Below the pieces are notes generated by a model that saw only the letters and a list, made by a program, of their open reading frames with translations, had not been told where the DNA came from and did not search any database. Both the position numbers and the translations under genes were made by a program. DNA of 64,000 nucleotides from Candidatus Saccharimonadota bacterium (GTDB taxonomy: Bacteria; Patescibacteriota; Saccharimonadia; Saccharimonadales; UBA4665), in assembly GCA_028286345.1 (NCBI GenBank), contig JAQBRT010000001.1, positions 124,001-188,000 on the forward strand, read 5' to 3'. This document shows, in pieces, positions 1 through 6,530 of this stretch. How positions within the stretch are numbered: position 1 is the stretch's first letter; every line of letters starts with the position of its first letter.

Positions 1-2
1 CC

Positions 3-1004
3 GGTTCCACAAACGGTAACCAGCCAAATACGGCGGTCATCCAAGCAGCCGCCAAGCAGGCATTTACCCCTGATATTATTCAGCAGAGCGTCAATACTTT
101 TATTAACAGCAACTTCGATTGGTTGGAGGGCAACACCAAAGCGCCAAACTTTAACATTGATTTGACCGCTACTAAACAGACTTTTGCATACCAAGCTGGG
201 GTGTACACCCAGCAATATCTTCAAACACTGCCGGCCTGTACTGCCGCTCAAGCCGCCCAGTACAACGCCGATACCGACCCGCTAACGTTAACCTGCTTGC
301 CATCAGCCATTAAGCCAACCCAAGCCGCCCTGAAGATTCAGGAGAAATTTGCCACCAGCCAAGACTTCCTAAGCAACCCGGTTATTACTGCCGATACTCT
401 TACCCAGCAAAACGGCGGCCAGCCATACTACGTAAAGTTCGACAAAGCACCGCAGGTATACCGCCTATCAAAGATGTTGCCGTATGTACTCATTGGGCTA
501 CTAGCCGTGCTGGCCGTGCTTATTTATTACGTCAGCCCTTGGCGCCGAAAGGGCATTCGCCGCCTTGGCTTCATATTCCTCGACGCTGGCATTCTACTGA
601 TTGCCACTAAGTTTGCCGCCGATTTTGTGCTTACAAAAGTGGAAGCCCAGGCTTTTAATAACAGCAATGTTGGTGCCCTGCAACAGTCGCTCTCAGCCTT
701 TTTTGGCCGTGCCGAAAGCGGGATCATCGGTGTTACCCTGTGGTTTGGCATTGGTTATGCCGTAATTGGGCTGGCAGTTTTGGTTGCACTGTTTGTTACC
801 CGTGGCCGCAAGCCAAAGCAACGCAAAACAACACCACTGCTCGATGAAACTCCTGAAGCTCCCGAAGTTTCTGAGCAGCCAGCACCACCAAAAGCCCCAT
901 TAGTAACCGATATTGCACCACGTCCTCGAGCCCAACCCAGTGGCCCGCCAGCGGTAAAACCAGAAGTCAAAGAACGCAAGAAGCCGCGTCTCGTACAGTT
1001 ATAA
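3..1004 (+). CDS. Membrane protein, 5'-truncated by window edge
   Basis: The reading frame is open from the first bases of the window, so the real start lies upstream; an internal TTG at 123 is only the first possible start codon and is probably not used. The visible part is 333 residues. It has about 155 soluble residues, three hydrophobic segments (roughly in-window residues 158-180, 188-210 and 239-265), then a Pro/Lys-rich tail of about 65 residues that is probably cytoplasmic. I do not recognise the family. It ends at a hairpin terminator just before a tRNA gene. A role in the cell envelope is inference from topology only. Confidence 0.75.
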   Translation, partial: GSTNGNQPNTAVIQAAAKQAFTPDIIQQSVNTFINSNFDWLEGNTKAPNFNIDLTATKQTFAYQAGVYTQQYLQTLPACTAAQAAQYNADTDPLTLTCLPSAIKPTQAALKIQEKFATSQDFLSNPVITADTLTQQNGGQPYYVKFDKAPQVYRLSKMLPYVLIGLLAVLAVLIYYVSPWRRKGIRRLGFIFLDAGILLIATKFAADFVLTKVEAQAFNNSNVGALQQSLSAFFGRAESGIIGVTLWFGIGYAVIGLAVLVALFVTRGRKPKQRKTTPLLDETPEAPEVSEQPAPPKAPLVTDIAPRPRAQPSGPPAVKPEVKERKKPRLVQL

Positions 1005-1005
1005 A

Positions 1006-1031
1006 AAAGCCCCGCTATGCAGGGCGCTTTT
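1006..1031. terminator. Bidirectional hairpin terminator
   Basis: An A-run, the stem GCCC/GGGC around CGCTATGCA, and a following GCTTTT form a short hairpin with T-tracts on both strands. It sits between the end of the upstream membrane protein gene and the 3' end of the leftward tRNA-Ser, so it can serve both. Confidence 0.6.
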
Positions 1032-1033
1032 CT

Positions 1034-1123
1034 TGGCGGAGAGGGAGGGATTCGAACCCTCGGAACCCTTGCAGGCTCACTTGTTTTCGAGACAAGCCAG
1101 TTCAACCACTCCTGCACCTCTCC
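1034..1123 (-). tRNA. tRNA-Ser(CGA)
   Basis: Read on the minus strand it starts GGAGAGG, pairing with CCTCTCC, and ends with discriminator G and an encoded CCA. The anticodon stem CTTGT/ACAAG closes the loop CTCGAAA, giving anticodon CGA (reads UCG). A long variable arm and the GGTTCGAATCC T-loop segment are typical of serine tRNA. Confidence 0.93.
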
Positions 1124-1261
1124 ATCCGGCCTATTTTAACAGGTTGGCGGCTCCTACCCTGAAATATTTGTTTTTTTTGGATGAGTGTATGAATCGCGAG
1201 TAAGTAAAGCCCCCGCTATTTTTAGATAAATTTCAAATTGTAATGATAAGGGTGAATCAGG

Positions 1262-1380
1262 GGTAGGTCGGCAGTGGATGCGAGGGGGAGAACCCACTGC
1301 CGACCTGAACCCCAGGGGTGACCTTTCGGTCGTGAACGGTGTAGCCTTGTAGGCTACTCATCTGCCCGTTCGGCAGGTGT
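1262..1380 (-). terminator. GC-rich multi-hairpin 3' region of the small secreted gene
   Basis: Downstream of the leftward secreted-protein gene are several inverted repeats. A perfect 13-bp stem pairs 1265-1277 with 1294-1306. Shorter stems are GACC/GGTC around 1320-1331, GTAGCC/GGCTAC around 1341-1357 and TGCC/GGCA around 1371-1383. No T-tract follows the 13-bp stem. Strong GC stems without U-runs are familiar as actinobacterial terminators, which fits the foreign composition of the adjacent gene. A structured non-coding RNA is the alternative. Confidence 0.5.
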
Positions 1381-1388
1381 TGGGGGAC

Positions 1389-1658
1389 CTAGTTGCAGGA
1401 CCTCACTGCGACGAACTTGTCGTTCTTGATCGCGCCTCGCACGATGATGTCCGTGGCGGTGATCTTGATGTTGCCAGGACCGAAGTCGTTGGCGTTGTTG
1501 CCGGGGGCGTTGGACGAGGGGTCGTCCGAGAGCTTCTGGCAGGTGCCGAACGTCAGGTGCTCGTCAGCGGGTGCCGCGGATGCGGTAGCGGTGCTGGTGA
1601 ACATGAAGCCACCGGTGAGGGTGAGCGATACAGCGGTGAGCTGCAGGGCTTTCTTCAT
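1389..1658 (-). CDS. Small secreted protein with actinobacterial-type codon use
   Basis: The product is 89 residues. It has a clear signal peptide (Lys-Lys at 2-3, hydrophobic core about 5-22, cleavage expected after the TASA near residue 28). The mature part is about 60 residues with two cysteines (40 and 88), which could form a disulfide. The ATG follows a GAGAGGATC ribosome site and a perfect TTGACA-N17-TATAAT promoter. By hand count only 11 of 89 codons end in A or T, unlike every neighbour. I do not recognise a family. Composition plus secretion suggest a gene taken from a high-GC actinobacterium and highly expressed; this is inference. Confidence 0.85.
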   Translation of the reverse strand: MKKALQLTAVSLTLTGGFMFTSTATASAAPADEHLTFGTCQKLSDDPSSNAPGNNANDFGPGNIKITATDIIVRGAIKNDKFVAVRSCN

Positions 1659-1710
1659 TTGTTGATCCTCTCAACTGTGTCATAACCTCTGGTGGTCTTG
1701 ACTGCGCGCT

Positions 1711-1739
1711 ATTATACTACTAATGTTAATATTTGTCAA
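1711..1739 (-). promoter_or_regulatory. Perfect consensus sigma-70 promoter
   Basis: On the minus strand, TTGACA (1734-1739) and TATAAT (1711-1716) are separated by exactly 17 bases. Transcription would start near 1704, about 45 bases before the secreted-protein ATG at 1658. Both hexamers are exact consensus, the strongest promoter match I found in the window. The surrounding DNA is AT-rich and native-looking, unlike the gene it drives. Confidence 0.88.
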
Positions 1740-1800
1740 TGTTGGGACTAGTATTATTTGCCTAGACATGCTAGAATTACCCCTGTTGCTCAAAAAATGA

Positions 1801-1877
1801 GCACCCGTAGCTCAGCTGGATAGAGCGTTGGCTTGCGGAGCCAAAGGTCGTAGGTTCGAATCCTGTCGGGTGTACCA
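1801..1877 (+). tRNA. tRNA-Arg(GCG)
   Basis: The acceptor GCACCCG pairs with CGGGTGT, followed by discriminator A and an encoded CCA. The D-arm (GCTC/GAGC), anticodon stem TTGGC/GCCAA and T-arm with TTCGAAT are all intact. The loop TTGCGGA gives anticodon GCG, reading arginine CGC and CGU. Most bacteria use a deaminated ACG tRNA here. An extended -10 (TGCTAGAAT, ending at 1777) lies just upstream. Confidence 0.9.
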
Positions 1878-1891
1878 ATTTTATTAGTGCT

Positions 1892-2779
1892 TTATGCAGC
1901 AATGTCAGCAACGATAGCCTGAGTGATACTGTATATGAGAGCGACGCGTTGCGAATAGTCGTTAAGCTCGTCGTTAGGATTTTTAGTAAAGATAACTAGT
2001 GCGAAATTATGACCCTGGTAATTCACTATCGCGGTGTCATGCAAATTTCCCCCTAGCATTCCGTACTTATGGTACACAGTGGCATCACTGGGCAACGCTG
2101 ACTTAATGAGGTTAGTGCCGTCCGCGGCATTCATATAGCTGTACATGAGCTCTTTGTGTTCGGTATTGATCAATTTTCCCTGGTAAAGTAACGACAGCAG
2201 TTTGGCCTCGTCAGCGGCAGTAATAGTATTGTATTCACCGCCCGTAAAACTAGTTAGCCCAATACTCTGTGCGTATGCTTGCTGCTTGCTGCCAAGTACG
2301 TTATTAATATCCACCCAAGCCGTATTATCACTGACTTCAAGCATTTGCTTAATAAGCTGGCGTGCGCTTGTACCGTCGATTGTTTGGTCAAGCGTTACGT
2401 TGCCTAGTTCCACTTCATGTAAGTAATCGATTACCGCTATCAACTTGGCAGTACTGGCTGCTTGAAAGACCACACCGGTCTCGCCAGCATCGTACTGTTT
2501 GCCAGTGTCCAGATCGACCAAACTAACGGCAACCTCTACGTCGCCATCAGTAGCAATGGCCTGGTTAATATCAGCCTGTACCGTAGGCTTAAATATGTCC
2601 GGTGGCTGCACCGCAGGGGGGTTAACGGCACTGGCCGGCTGTCCGGATGTATGGCTTTTTATATGCGAGGTCAGGGCCAACGATGAGTTGGCAAATAGGG
2701 GTAGGTAGTTTACCGCTAAGACGGCTGAGGCCGTCAGAATAACTAAGCTGGCAAATACGTGTTTTTTAGCTGTTTTCAC
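1892..2779 (-). CDS. Secreted beta-lactamase-fold serine hydrolase
   Basis: The 295-residue protein has an N-terminal signal anchor (about 8-25), a Pro-rich linker, then a class A beta-lactamase/transpeptidase-like domain. The motifs are visible: S109-T-A-K112 (nucleophile and general base), S150-D-N152 and K238-Y-G240. The region where class A enzymes carry the E166-x-x-L-N omega loop is short and lacks a clear equivalent glutamate, so it may not hydrolyse lactams efficiently. It would act outside the membrane, on peptidoglycan or a penicillin-like ligand. The gene stands alone, facing tRNA-Arg. Confidence 0.82.
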   Translation of the reverse strand: MKTAKKHVFASLVILTASAVLAVNYLPLFANSSLALTSHIKSHTSGQPASAVNPPAVQPPDIFKPTVQADINQAIATDGDVEVAVSLVDLDTGKQYDAGETGVVFQAASTAKLIAVIDYLHEVELGNVTLDQTIDGTSARQLIKQMLEVSDNTAWVDINNVLGSKQQAYAQSIGLTSFTGGEYNTITAADEAKLLSLLYQGKLINTEHKELMYSYMNAADGTNLIKSALPSDATVYHKYGMLGGNLHDTAIVNYQGHNFALVIFTKNPNDELNDYSQRVALIYSITQAIVADIAA

Positions 2780-2867
2780 CTCACCATCATATGGGCTGAC
2801 GCTTAGGAGAGGCTTAAAGATTCGTCAGGGGTTATTTTTTGATAGGCGGCATGGCACCGGCGCTTTT

Positions 2868-2975
2868 CTAGTGGAAACGGTCGTCCGGTGTATGTGATTG
2901 GCCGCCATCAGCCTTGCGGCGGCGTTCCCTTTCGGCCAGTTTTTGAAGCATAGACAAATACTCCTCAAGATTCAT
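2868..2975 (-). CDS. 35-residue charged microprotein
   Basis: A short minus-strand frame begins ATG AAT CTT GAG and ends TAG. A strong AAGGAG ribosome site lies 5 bases before the start. The peptide is highly charged, with a central RERRRK stretch and an acidic amphipathic N-terminus that is probably helical. No family is recognised. The ribosome site and the gap it fills between two genes argue that it is real. It could be a small RNA- or DNA-binding peptide, but that is a guess. Confidence 0.6.
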   Translation of the reverse strand: MNLEEYLSMLQKLAERERRRKADGGQSHTPDDRFH

Positions 2976-3063
2976 AGTATCTCCTTACCTGTTGCTTATG
3001 CCTTAGTCTAGCCGGGCGCGCTGCCATGGGCAGTCATATTTCTTACTCGAATAAAGCTTGTGC

Positions 3064-3069
3064 TATACT
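3064..3069 (+). promoter_or_regulatory. Extended -10 (TGCTATACT), leaderless start
   Basis: TATACT, preceded by TGC, ends eight bases before the ATG at 3078. Transcription would therefore start at or one to two bases before the start codon, and there is no Shine-Dalgarno. A weak -35 (TTCTTA) lies 18 bases upstream. Confidence 0.65.
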
Positions 3070-3077
3070 CCGAAGTA

Positions 3078-3473
3078 ATGAACGTCCCCGGTAACTGGCA
3101 CAAAGCCGCCAAAGCAAACCTCTCGATTGGTGACCGAGCAGCCGACAAAGTGCGCAATGGCATGGGCAGCTGGGCTTTCGTCATGACATTTGTCCTTTTT
3201 ATGGCTATTTGGGCGGCCCTAAACAGCTCCAGCAGTTTTCGCCACTGGGATAGGTATCCTTTCATCCTTTTAAACTTATTTTTGTCTATGTTGGCAGCCT
3301 TACAGGGAGCAATTTTGTTAATTGCCGCTAAGCGCGCCGATGCAATTAGCGCCGCTATGGCCGAAAATGACTTTCACACGAATGTGCGTGCCAAAAAAGA
3401 GATCGAAGATCTGACCGCCATCAACCGCGAACAGCTAGAACTGATCAAAGAATTGGTTGCCAAGATCAAATAG
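3078..3473 (+). CDS. DUF1003 family membrane protein
   Basis: The 131-residue protein matches DUF1003 as I know it: an N-terminal DRAADKV-type segment, a first membrane helix around GSWAFVMTFVLFMAIWAALN, the conserved WDRYPFILLNLFLSMLAALQ turn into a second helix, and a charged coiled-coil C-terminus. The function of the family is unknown. I chose the ATG at 3078 over the in-frame GTG at 3060 because the -10 box occupies 3064-3069, so the GTG would lie upstream of the transcript start. Confidence 0.88.
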   Translation: MNVPGNWHKAAKANLSIGDRAADKVRNGMGSWAFVMTFVLFMAIWAALNSSSSFRHWDRYPFILLNLFLSMLAALQGAILLIAAKRADAISAAMAENDFHTNVRAKKEIEDLTAINREQLELIKELVAKIK

Positions 3474-3532
3474 CGCCAGCTTTTGTGACAATTAGCGCAT
3501 ATGTGGTGTAAGAAAACTCATAGTTGCGTGCA

Positions 3533-3566
3533 CCCTTAGCCCTTTACCATAAGGGTAGCCTAAGGG
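3533..3566 (+). promoter_or_regulatory. Hairpin sequestering a ribosome site
   Basis: CCCTTAG (3533-3539) pairs with CTAAGGG (3560-3566), and an inner CCCTT/AAGGG stem (3540-3544 with 3551-3555) stacks on it. The 3' arm overlaps the AGGGAGG ribosome site (3563-3569) of the following microprotein, so folding would limit translation initiation. No T-tract follows, arguing against a terminator. Confidence 0.45.
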
Positions 3567-3576
3567 AGGCAACGGG

Positions 3577-3654
3577 ATGCGCGGTAAAAAGACAACGCAA
3601 CACCGCCAGTTGGTGAACAACCAAAACTGGTGGCGACAATACTTAGTTTACTAA
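3577..3654 (+). CDS. 25-residue basic microprotein
   Basis: The frame runs ATG CGC GGT AAA to TAA, with an AGGGAGG ribosome site seven bases before the ATG, among the best Shine-Dalgarno matches in the window. The peptide is basic and aromatic (MRGKKTTQHRQ, a WW pair, LVY end). It lies in the otherwise empty gap between the DUF1003 gene and the convergent YihY gene. No family is recognised. Its ribosome site is partly inside a hairpin, so expression may be conditional. Its coding status rests only on the ribosome site. Confidence 0.5.
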   Translation: MRGKKTTQHRQLVNNQNWWRQYLVY

Positions 3655-3682
3655 CCTGATACGTCAGGGTATAAGGGCGAGA

Positions 3683-4588
3683 CTACAGCGCCTGTACTTT
3701 GACGCGTTCATCAGCGACAGTGCAGTTTTTGCCGCTAAGAGACCGCGGCCAGAGTTTCTGGGCCTCCACAGTTGCCACTTCTACAGAGAAATACATAACC
3801 TGGGCCTGCAGGTAGATCCAAAACAATAGGCCAAGGGCAATCGAGAACGAGCTGTAAAGTGCGTCGAGGTTTTTTAGGACATGCGTCAGAATCAAGCCAC
3901 CACATGTTTGTACTACTACCAATAAAATCGCTGCAGTAGCTGCCCCGTAGCCAATCTGTTTAAGCCGTATATGGCCTGGTAACGACAGCTTTATTAAGAG
4001 CAAGAATACCCAGAAGAGAATAAAGACGCTTATGACACCCGACAGCAGCTTAAACTCCAGTTGTTGGTTAGCAAAGGCCGCGGCGTAGGTAGAAATAATT
4101 GAAGCGGCGCTAAAACCAATACCGCCAACAATAATAAGCGTCAGGTTTTTAACAATAGATAGCGGAAAACCAGTGCGGTGGTCTCGTGGTACGCTCCAGA
4201 TGTCATTAACACCATTCTGAAAAGCGTCGGCCACACCGCGCGTACCGTAAAACGTAAACAGCAGCCCAACGATCAGCGCCAGCCCAGCCCGGTGCAGGGT
4301 ATGGACGTGCTGTGACAACTGTGTGCCCAGGCCAGGGAAGTAGCTAGTAATGCTGTCTATAACGGTGCGTTGGAGTTCAGAATGGGAGTTAGTAATTGTC
4401 CCGAGCACAGTTGTTAGTACCAGCAGCAGCGGGAAAAGGGATAAAAATCCATAGTAGGTTAGTAGGGCAGCCTGCGTGCCGGCGCGGTCTTCGCCATATT
4501 TTTTCACAACGGCGTAGAGAAAGCTGAGGGTGAAGTGTTCACGTTGTACGCGGTCTAGTTTTTGGAGCGTTTTATCGTATGCGTTCAT
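3683..4588 (-). CDS. YihY/BrkB family membrane protein
   Basis: The protein is about 301 residues. Its N-terminal sequence (GTQAALLTYYGFLSLFPLLL) is characteristic of the YihY/UPF0761 family once misnamed RNase BN, followed by about six membrane helices. GTRGVADAFQNGVNDIWSVP is another conserved family stretch. The molecular role is unsettled. Two in-frame ATGs exist. A TAGACT -10 at 4605-4610 would place the transcript start near 4598, after the first ATG (4603), so I prefer the ATG at 4588. Starting at 4603 would add five residues. Confidence 0.85.
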   Translation of the reverse strand: MNAYDKTLQKLDRVQREHFTLSFLYAVVKKYGEDRAGTQAALLTYYGFLSLFPLLLVLTTVLGTITNSHSELQRTVIDSITSYFPGLGTQLSQHVHTLHRAGLALIVGLLFTFYGTRGVADAFQNGVNDIWSVPRDHRTGFPLSIVKNLTLIIVGGIGFSAASIISTYAAAFANQQLEFKLLSGVISVFILFWVFLLLIKLSLPGHIRLKQIGYGAATAAILLVVVQTCGGLILTHVLKNLDALYSSFSIALGLLFWIYLQAQVMYFSVEVATVEAQKLWPRSLSGKNCTVADERVKVQAL

Positions 4589-4731
4589 GGTTATCTTGCA
4601 CATTAGTCTACATTGTTTGCCGGATTTCGTCGATGAGCCCCAGGGGTACCGACTTGTGAAAATGCTTACAGCTAAGCTTAAGCTTTTATCGTAATAATGA
4701 CTGTACTAACAAAATTAAACGGAGATGGGTC

Positions 4732-4860
4732 ATGTCAATCGAAGAAGCAGAAAGCCTCATGGACGCGTTTGAAAAGTGGGATAGCCACACACAGAAACGC
4801 AATTTTATTAACCGCATGGAGCGAAAACTTCATCGTAAGGAACAACTGAACCGCAGCTAG
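4732..4860 (+). CDS. 42-residue charged microprotein
   Basis: The frame begins ATG TCA ATC GAA GAA and ends TAG. A GGAG ribosome site lies nine bases upstream and a strong hairpin terminator directly follows. The peptide is helical-looking: an acidic first half (IEEAESLMDAFEKW) and a basic second half (RMERKLHRKEQLNR). No family is recognised. Its own ribosome site and terminator make it a convincing monocistronic gene. A small regulator or nucleic-acid-associated peptide is possible. Confidence 0.68.
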   Translation: MSIEEAESLMDAFEKWDSHTQKRNFINRMERKLHRKEQLNRS

Positions 4861-4875
4861 TAACTTCACCCTGAT

Positions 4876-4910
4876 AAAAAGCACCACGCTGAACTGCTGT
4901 GGTGCTTTTT
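4876..4910. terminator. Bidirectional rho-independent terminator
   Basis: AAAAA-GCACCAC (4876-4887) pairs with GTGGTGC-TTTTT (4899-4910) around an 11-base loop. It lies between the 42-residue gene and the convergent membrane protein gene and can stop transcription from both. Confidence 0.88.
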
Positions 4911-4926
4911 ATTTGGCTTAAGAAAC

Positions 4927-5412
4927 CTAAAAACGGATGTGGCGCATGAAATTGTCGATAGGATCGCTACGAGTGTCATCGTAAGGCAAGCGCTCTTCGA
5001 GTACGTCAACAATCCGGTCTTCTTCCTCGGGCGAATAGTAAATGGAGACCGCTGGGGCAAAGCGTTTGAGCGGTATAAACATAATGCTCGAAAACGCCCC
5101 TTCTGGGACAATCGTAAACGACCGGAATTCCTGGAAGTCATGGTATTTTTCGCCCACACTTACCCCATGGACAGTGATCTGGTACTCGAGTTCGCGCGGC
5201 TCGCGGGCGGCATATACCCCAAGCAGCAGGGCAGCAAACAAGATAAAGCCAGAGGCTATTTTGTCTCTTGTTAAAAGAAATAAGATGAGGGCTACTACTA
5301 CAGCCACGCCGCCTAGCTTCAGGTACCAACTATTGGACTTTTCGTGGGCAATAAATTCAGAGGCTGTCCAGGTAATGGAAACGTCTGTAGTGTTTGTGTC
5401 GGTCTCTGCCAT
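4927..5412 (-). CDS. Two-helix membrane protein, unknown function
   Basis: The product is 161 residues. A soluble N-terminus of about 30 residues is followed by two adjacent membrane helices (about 33-48 and 52-68). The remaining 90 residues are a cytoplasmic domain ending in an acidic PEEEDRIVDVLEERLPYDD-type helix. I do not recognise a characterised family. I chose the ATG at 5412 (MAETDT) over an upstream in-frame start because an extended -10, TGCTACAAT, ends only seven bases before it, inside the longer frame. Confidence 0.75.
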   Translation of the reverse strand: MAETDTNTTDVSITWTASEFIAHEKSNSWYLKLGGVAVVVALILFLLTRDKIASGFILFAALLLGVYAAREPRELEYQITVHGVSVGEKYHDFQEFRSFTIVPEGAFSSIMFIPLKRFAPAVSIYYSPEEEDRIVDVLEERLPYDDTRSDPIDNFMRHIRF

Positions 5413-5419
5413 AAGCGTT

Positions 5420-5425
5420 ATTGTA
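5420..5425 (-). promoter_or_regulatory. Extended -10 (TGCTACAAT), leaderless start
   Basis: On the minus strand TACAAT, preceded by TGC, ends seven bases before the ATG at 5412. No Shine-Dalgarno is present. The spacing implies a transcript starting at the start codon. Confidence 0.62.
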
Positions 5426-5487
5426 GCACGTGCACATATGAGACGCAGTGCCGTTGGCGGTACTGCATGCGCGGTGTGTGATAGAAA

Positions 5488-5512
5488 CAAAAACACCGCG
5501 CGGACGCGGTGC
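5488..5512 (-). terminator. Terminator of the tRNA-Ser pair
   Basis: CACCGCG (5494-5500) pairs with CGCGGTG (5505-5511). On the minus strand the stem is followed by a five-base T-run, downstream of tRNA-Ser(GCT). It also separates the tRNAs from the next leftward promoter. Confidence 0.75.
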
Positions 5513-5519
5513 TCTTGTT

Positions 5520-5612
5520 TGGCGGAGAGAGAGGGATTCGAACCCTCGCGGGGACTCGCGCCCCCCTAATGATTTAGCAAACCATCCCCTTCAGCCACTT
5601 GGGTACCTCTCC
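5520..5612 (-). tRNA. tRNA-Ser(GCT)
   Basis: On the minus strand it begins GGAGAGG and ends TCTCTCC, G, CCA (encoded). The anticodon stem ATGGT/ATCAT closes the loop TTGCTAA, giving GCT (reads AGC and AGU). The long GC-rich variable arm confirms a serine tRNA. Confidence 0.93.
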
Positions 5613-5669
5613 AGGTTTTGGCTTGGCCGTCAGTAGATTGTATCATCTACGGCCGGCAGCTTTAAAATC

Positions 5670-5759
5670 TGGCGGAAGGGGAGGGATTCGAACCCTCGGT
5701 ACCGTTTCCGGCACGCTGGTTTTCAAGACCAGTTCCTTCAACCACTCGGACACCCTTCC
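5670..5759 (-). tRNA. tRNA-Ser(TGA)
   Basis: On the minus strand it begins GGAAGGG, pairs with CCCTTCC, and ends G plus an encoded CCA. The anticodon stem CTGGT/ACCAG closes the loop CTTGAAA, giving TGA (reads UCN, mainly UCA). It has a long variable arm. It lies 57 bases upstream of tRNA-Ser(GCT), likely in one transcript. Confidence 0.93.
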
Positions 5760-5790
5760 AGACTTTGCAACAGGGGTCATTGTACCAGGT

Positions 5791-6393
5791 TTAAGGAACT
5801 CGTGCAAAAACAACCGCATCGGTGCGCCCGGCACCGGCCGCGATCAGTTCTTGGGCAGCGCGCTCTAGCGTGGCGCCGGTGGTGGAGACGTCGTCTATCA
5901 GTACAATGTGTGATCCGGCGAGCTGCGCCAGGTTGGTAACCCGAAAAGCAGTGGCCAACTGCTTCATCCGCTGGGCACGGGTCGCACCAACCTGCCGCGA
6001 CTGGCTCAGCCGTACCAGATGCTGGCGGTATGGTAGGCCGTGCCGCCGGGCATAGGCCCGGGCAATCAATACGGCCTGGTCATAGCCTCGCTGGCGCGTC
6101 CGGCTGGTGGCGGTTGGCACTGGCACAATTATACCTGCCTCTACTTCTGGCAACAGGGCAGCAATCTCTTTGGCTGCCGCTCGTGCCGAATCGGCCTTGA
6201 GACGCCAGACCAGGGCTTTAGCAAGCGGGTTATAGGTTGTCCGGGCCATTATGGTGCCACCGGTAAGCAACCGCGCATTGGGTACGGCAGGCAATCCGTC
6301 TGCGCATGGCTCACATAAAAGCACGCCCTCACTAGAGCAGTGGAGGCATTCATGGGGAGCAAACAGCCCGAGGAACGTATCAAGAAAGTTCAT
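5791..6393 (-). CDS. comF: ComF family phosphoribosyltransferase-like protein
   Basis: The 200-residue protein has an N-terminal four-cysteine zinc motif (C16xxC19, C27xxC30) and a C-terminal phosphoribosyltransferase fold with the PRPP-binding loop VLIDDVSTTGATL at about 164-176. That is the domain order of ComF. In naturally competent bacteria ComF is needed for uptake or processing of transforming DNA; its substrate is not established. The gene lies alone between tRNA-Ser and the divergent hsp20. No clear ribosome site precedes the ATG. Confidence 0.9.
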   Translation of the reverse strand: MNFLDTFLGLFAPHECLHCSSEGVLLCEPCADGLPAVPNARLLTGGTIMARTTYNPLAKALVWRLKADSARAAAKEIAALLPEVEAGIIVPVPTATSRTRQRGYDQAVLIARAYARRHGLPYRQHLVRLSQSRQVGATRAQRMKQLATAFRVTNLAQLAGSHIVLIDDVSTTGATLERAAQELIAAGAGRTDAVVFARVP

Positions 6394-6430
6394 GTTGTAT
6401 TTAATGTGTTGTAAATATAGACCCTAGAAG

Positions 6431-6460
6431 TTGCACTCTGTTTGTTACCTAAGCTATACT
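6431..6460 (+). promoter_or_regulatory. Sigma-70-type promoter of hsp20
   Basis: TTGCAC (6431-6436) and TATACT (6455-6460) are separated by 18 bases. Transcription would begin near 6467, leaving a leader of about 64 bases before the ATG at 6531. No CIRCE inverted repeat was seen. Confidence 0.7.
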
Positions 6461-6530
6461 GCCATTAAGACAAAAACGCAATATCTCTTAATTATTGTTT
6501 AAGATTTAATCCATTTGGAGGGTAACAACT

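Noticed and set aside
755-1117. Minus-strand frame of 120 codons spanning a tRNA
   Set aside because: It runs through the tRNA-Ser(CGA) gene and the 3' end of a real gene on the other strand; no ribosome site.
1377-1685. Plus-strand open frames over the small secreted gene
   Set aside because: They are long only because the opposite strand is GC-rich at third positions. The minus-strand frame has the signal peptide, ribosome site and consensus promoter.
5448-5868. Plus- and minus-strand frames across 5.4-5.9 kb
   Set aside because: They translate the two tRNA-Ser genes and their spacers; motifs such as RVRIPP are a typical artefact of translated tRNA.
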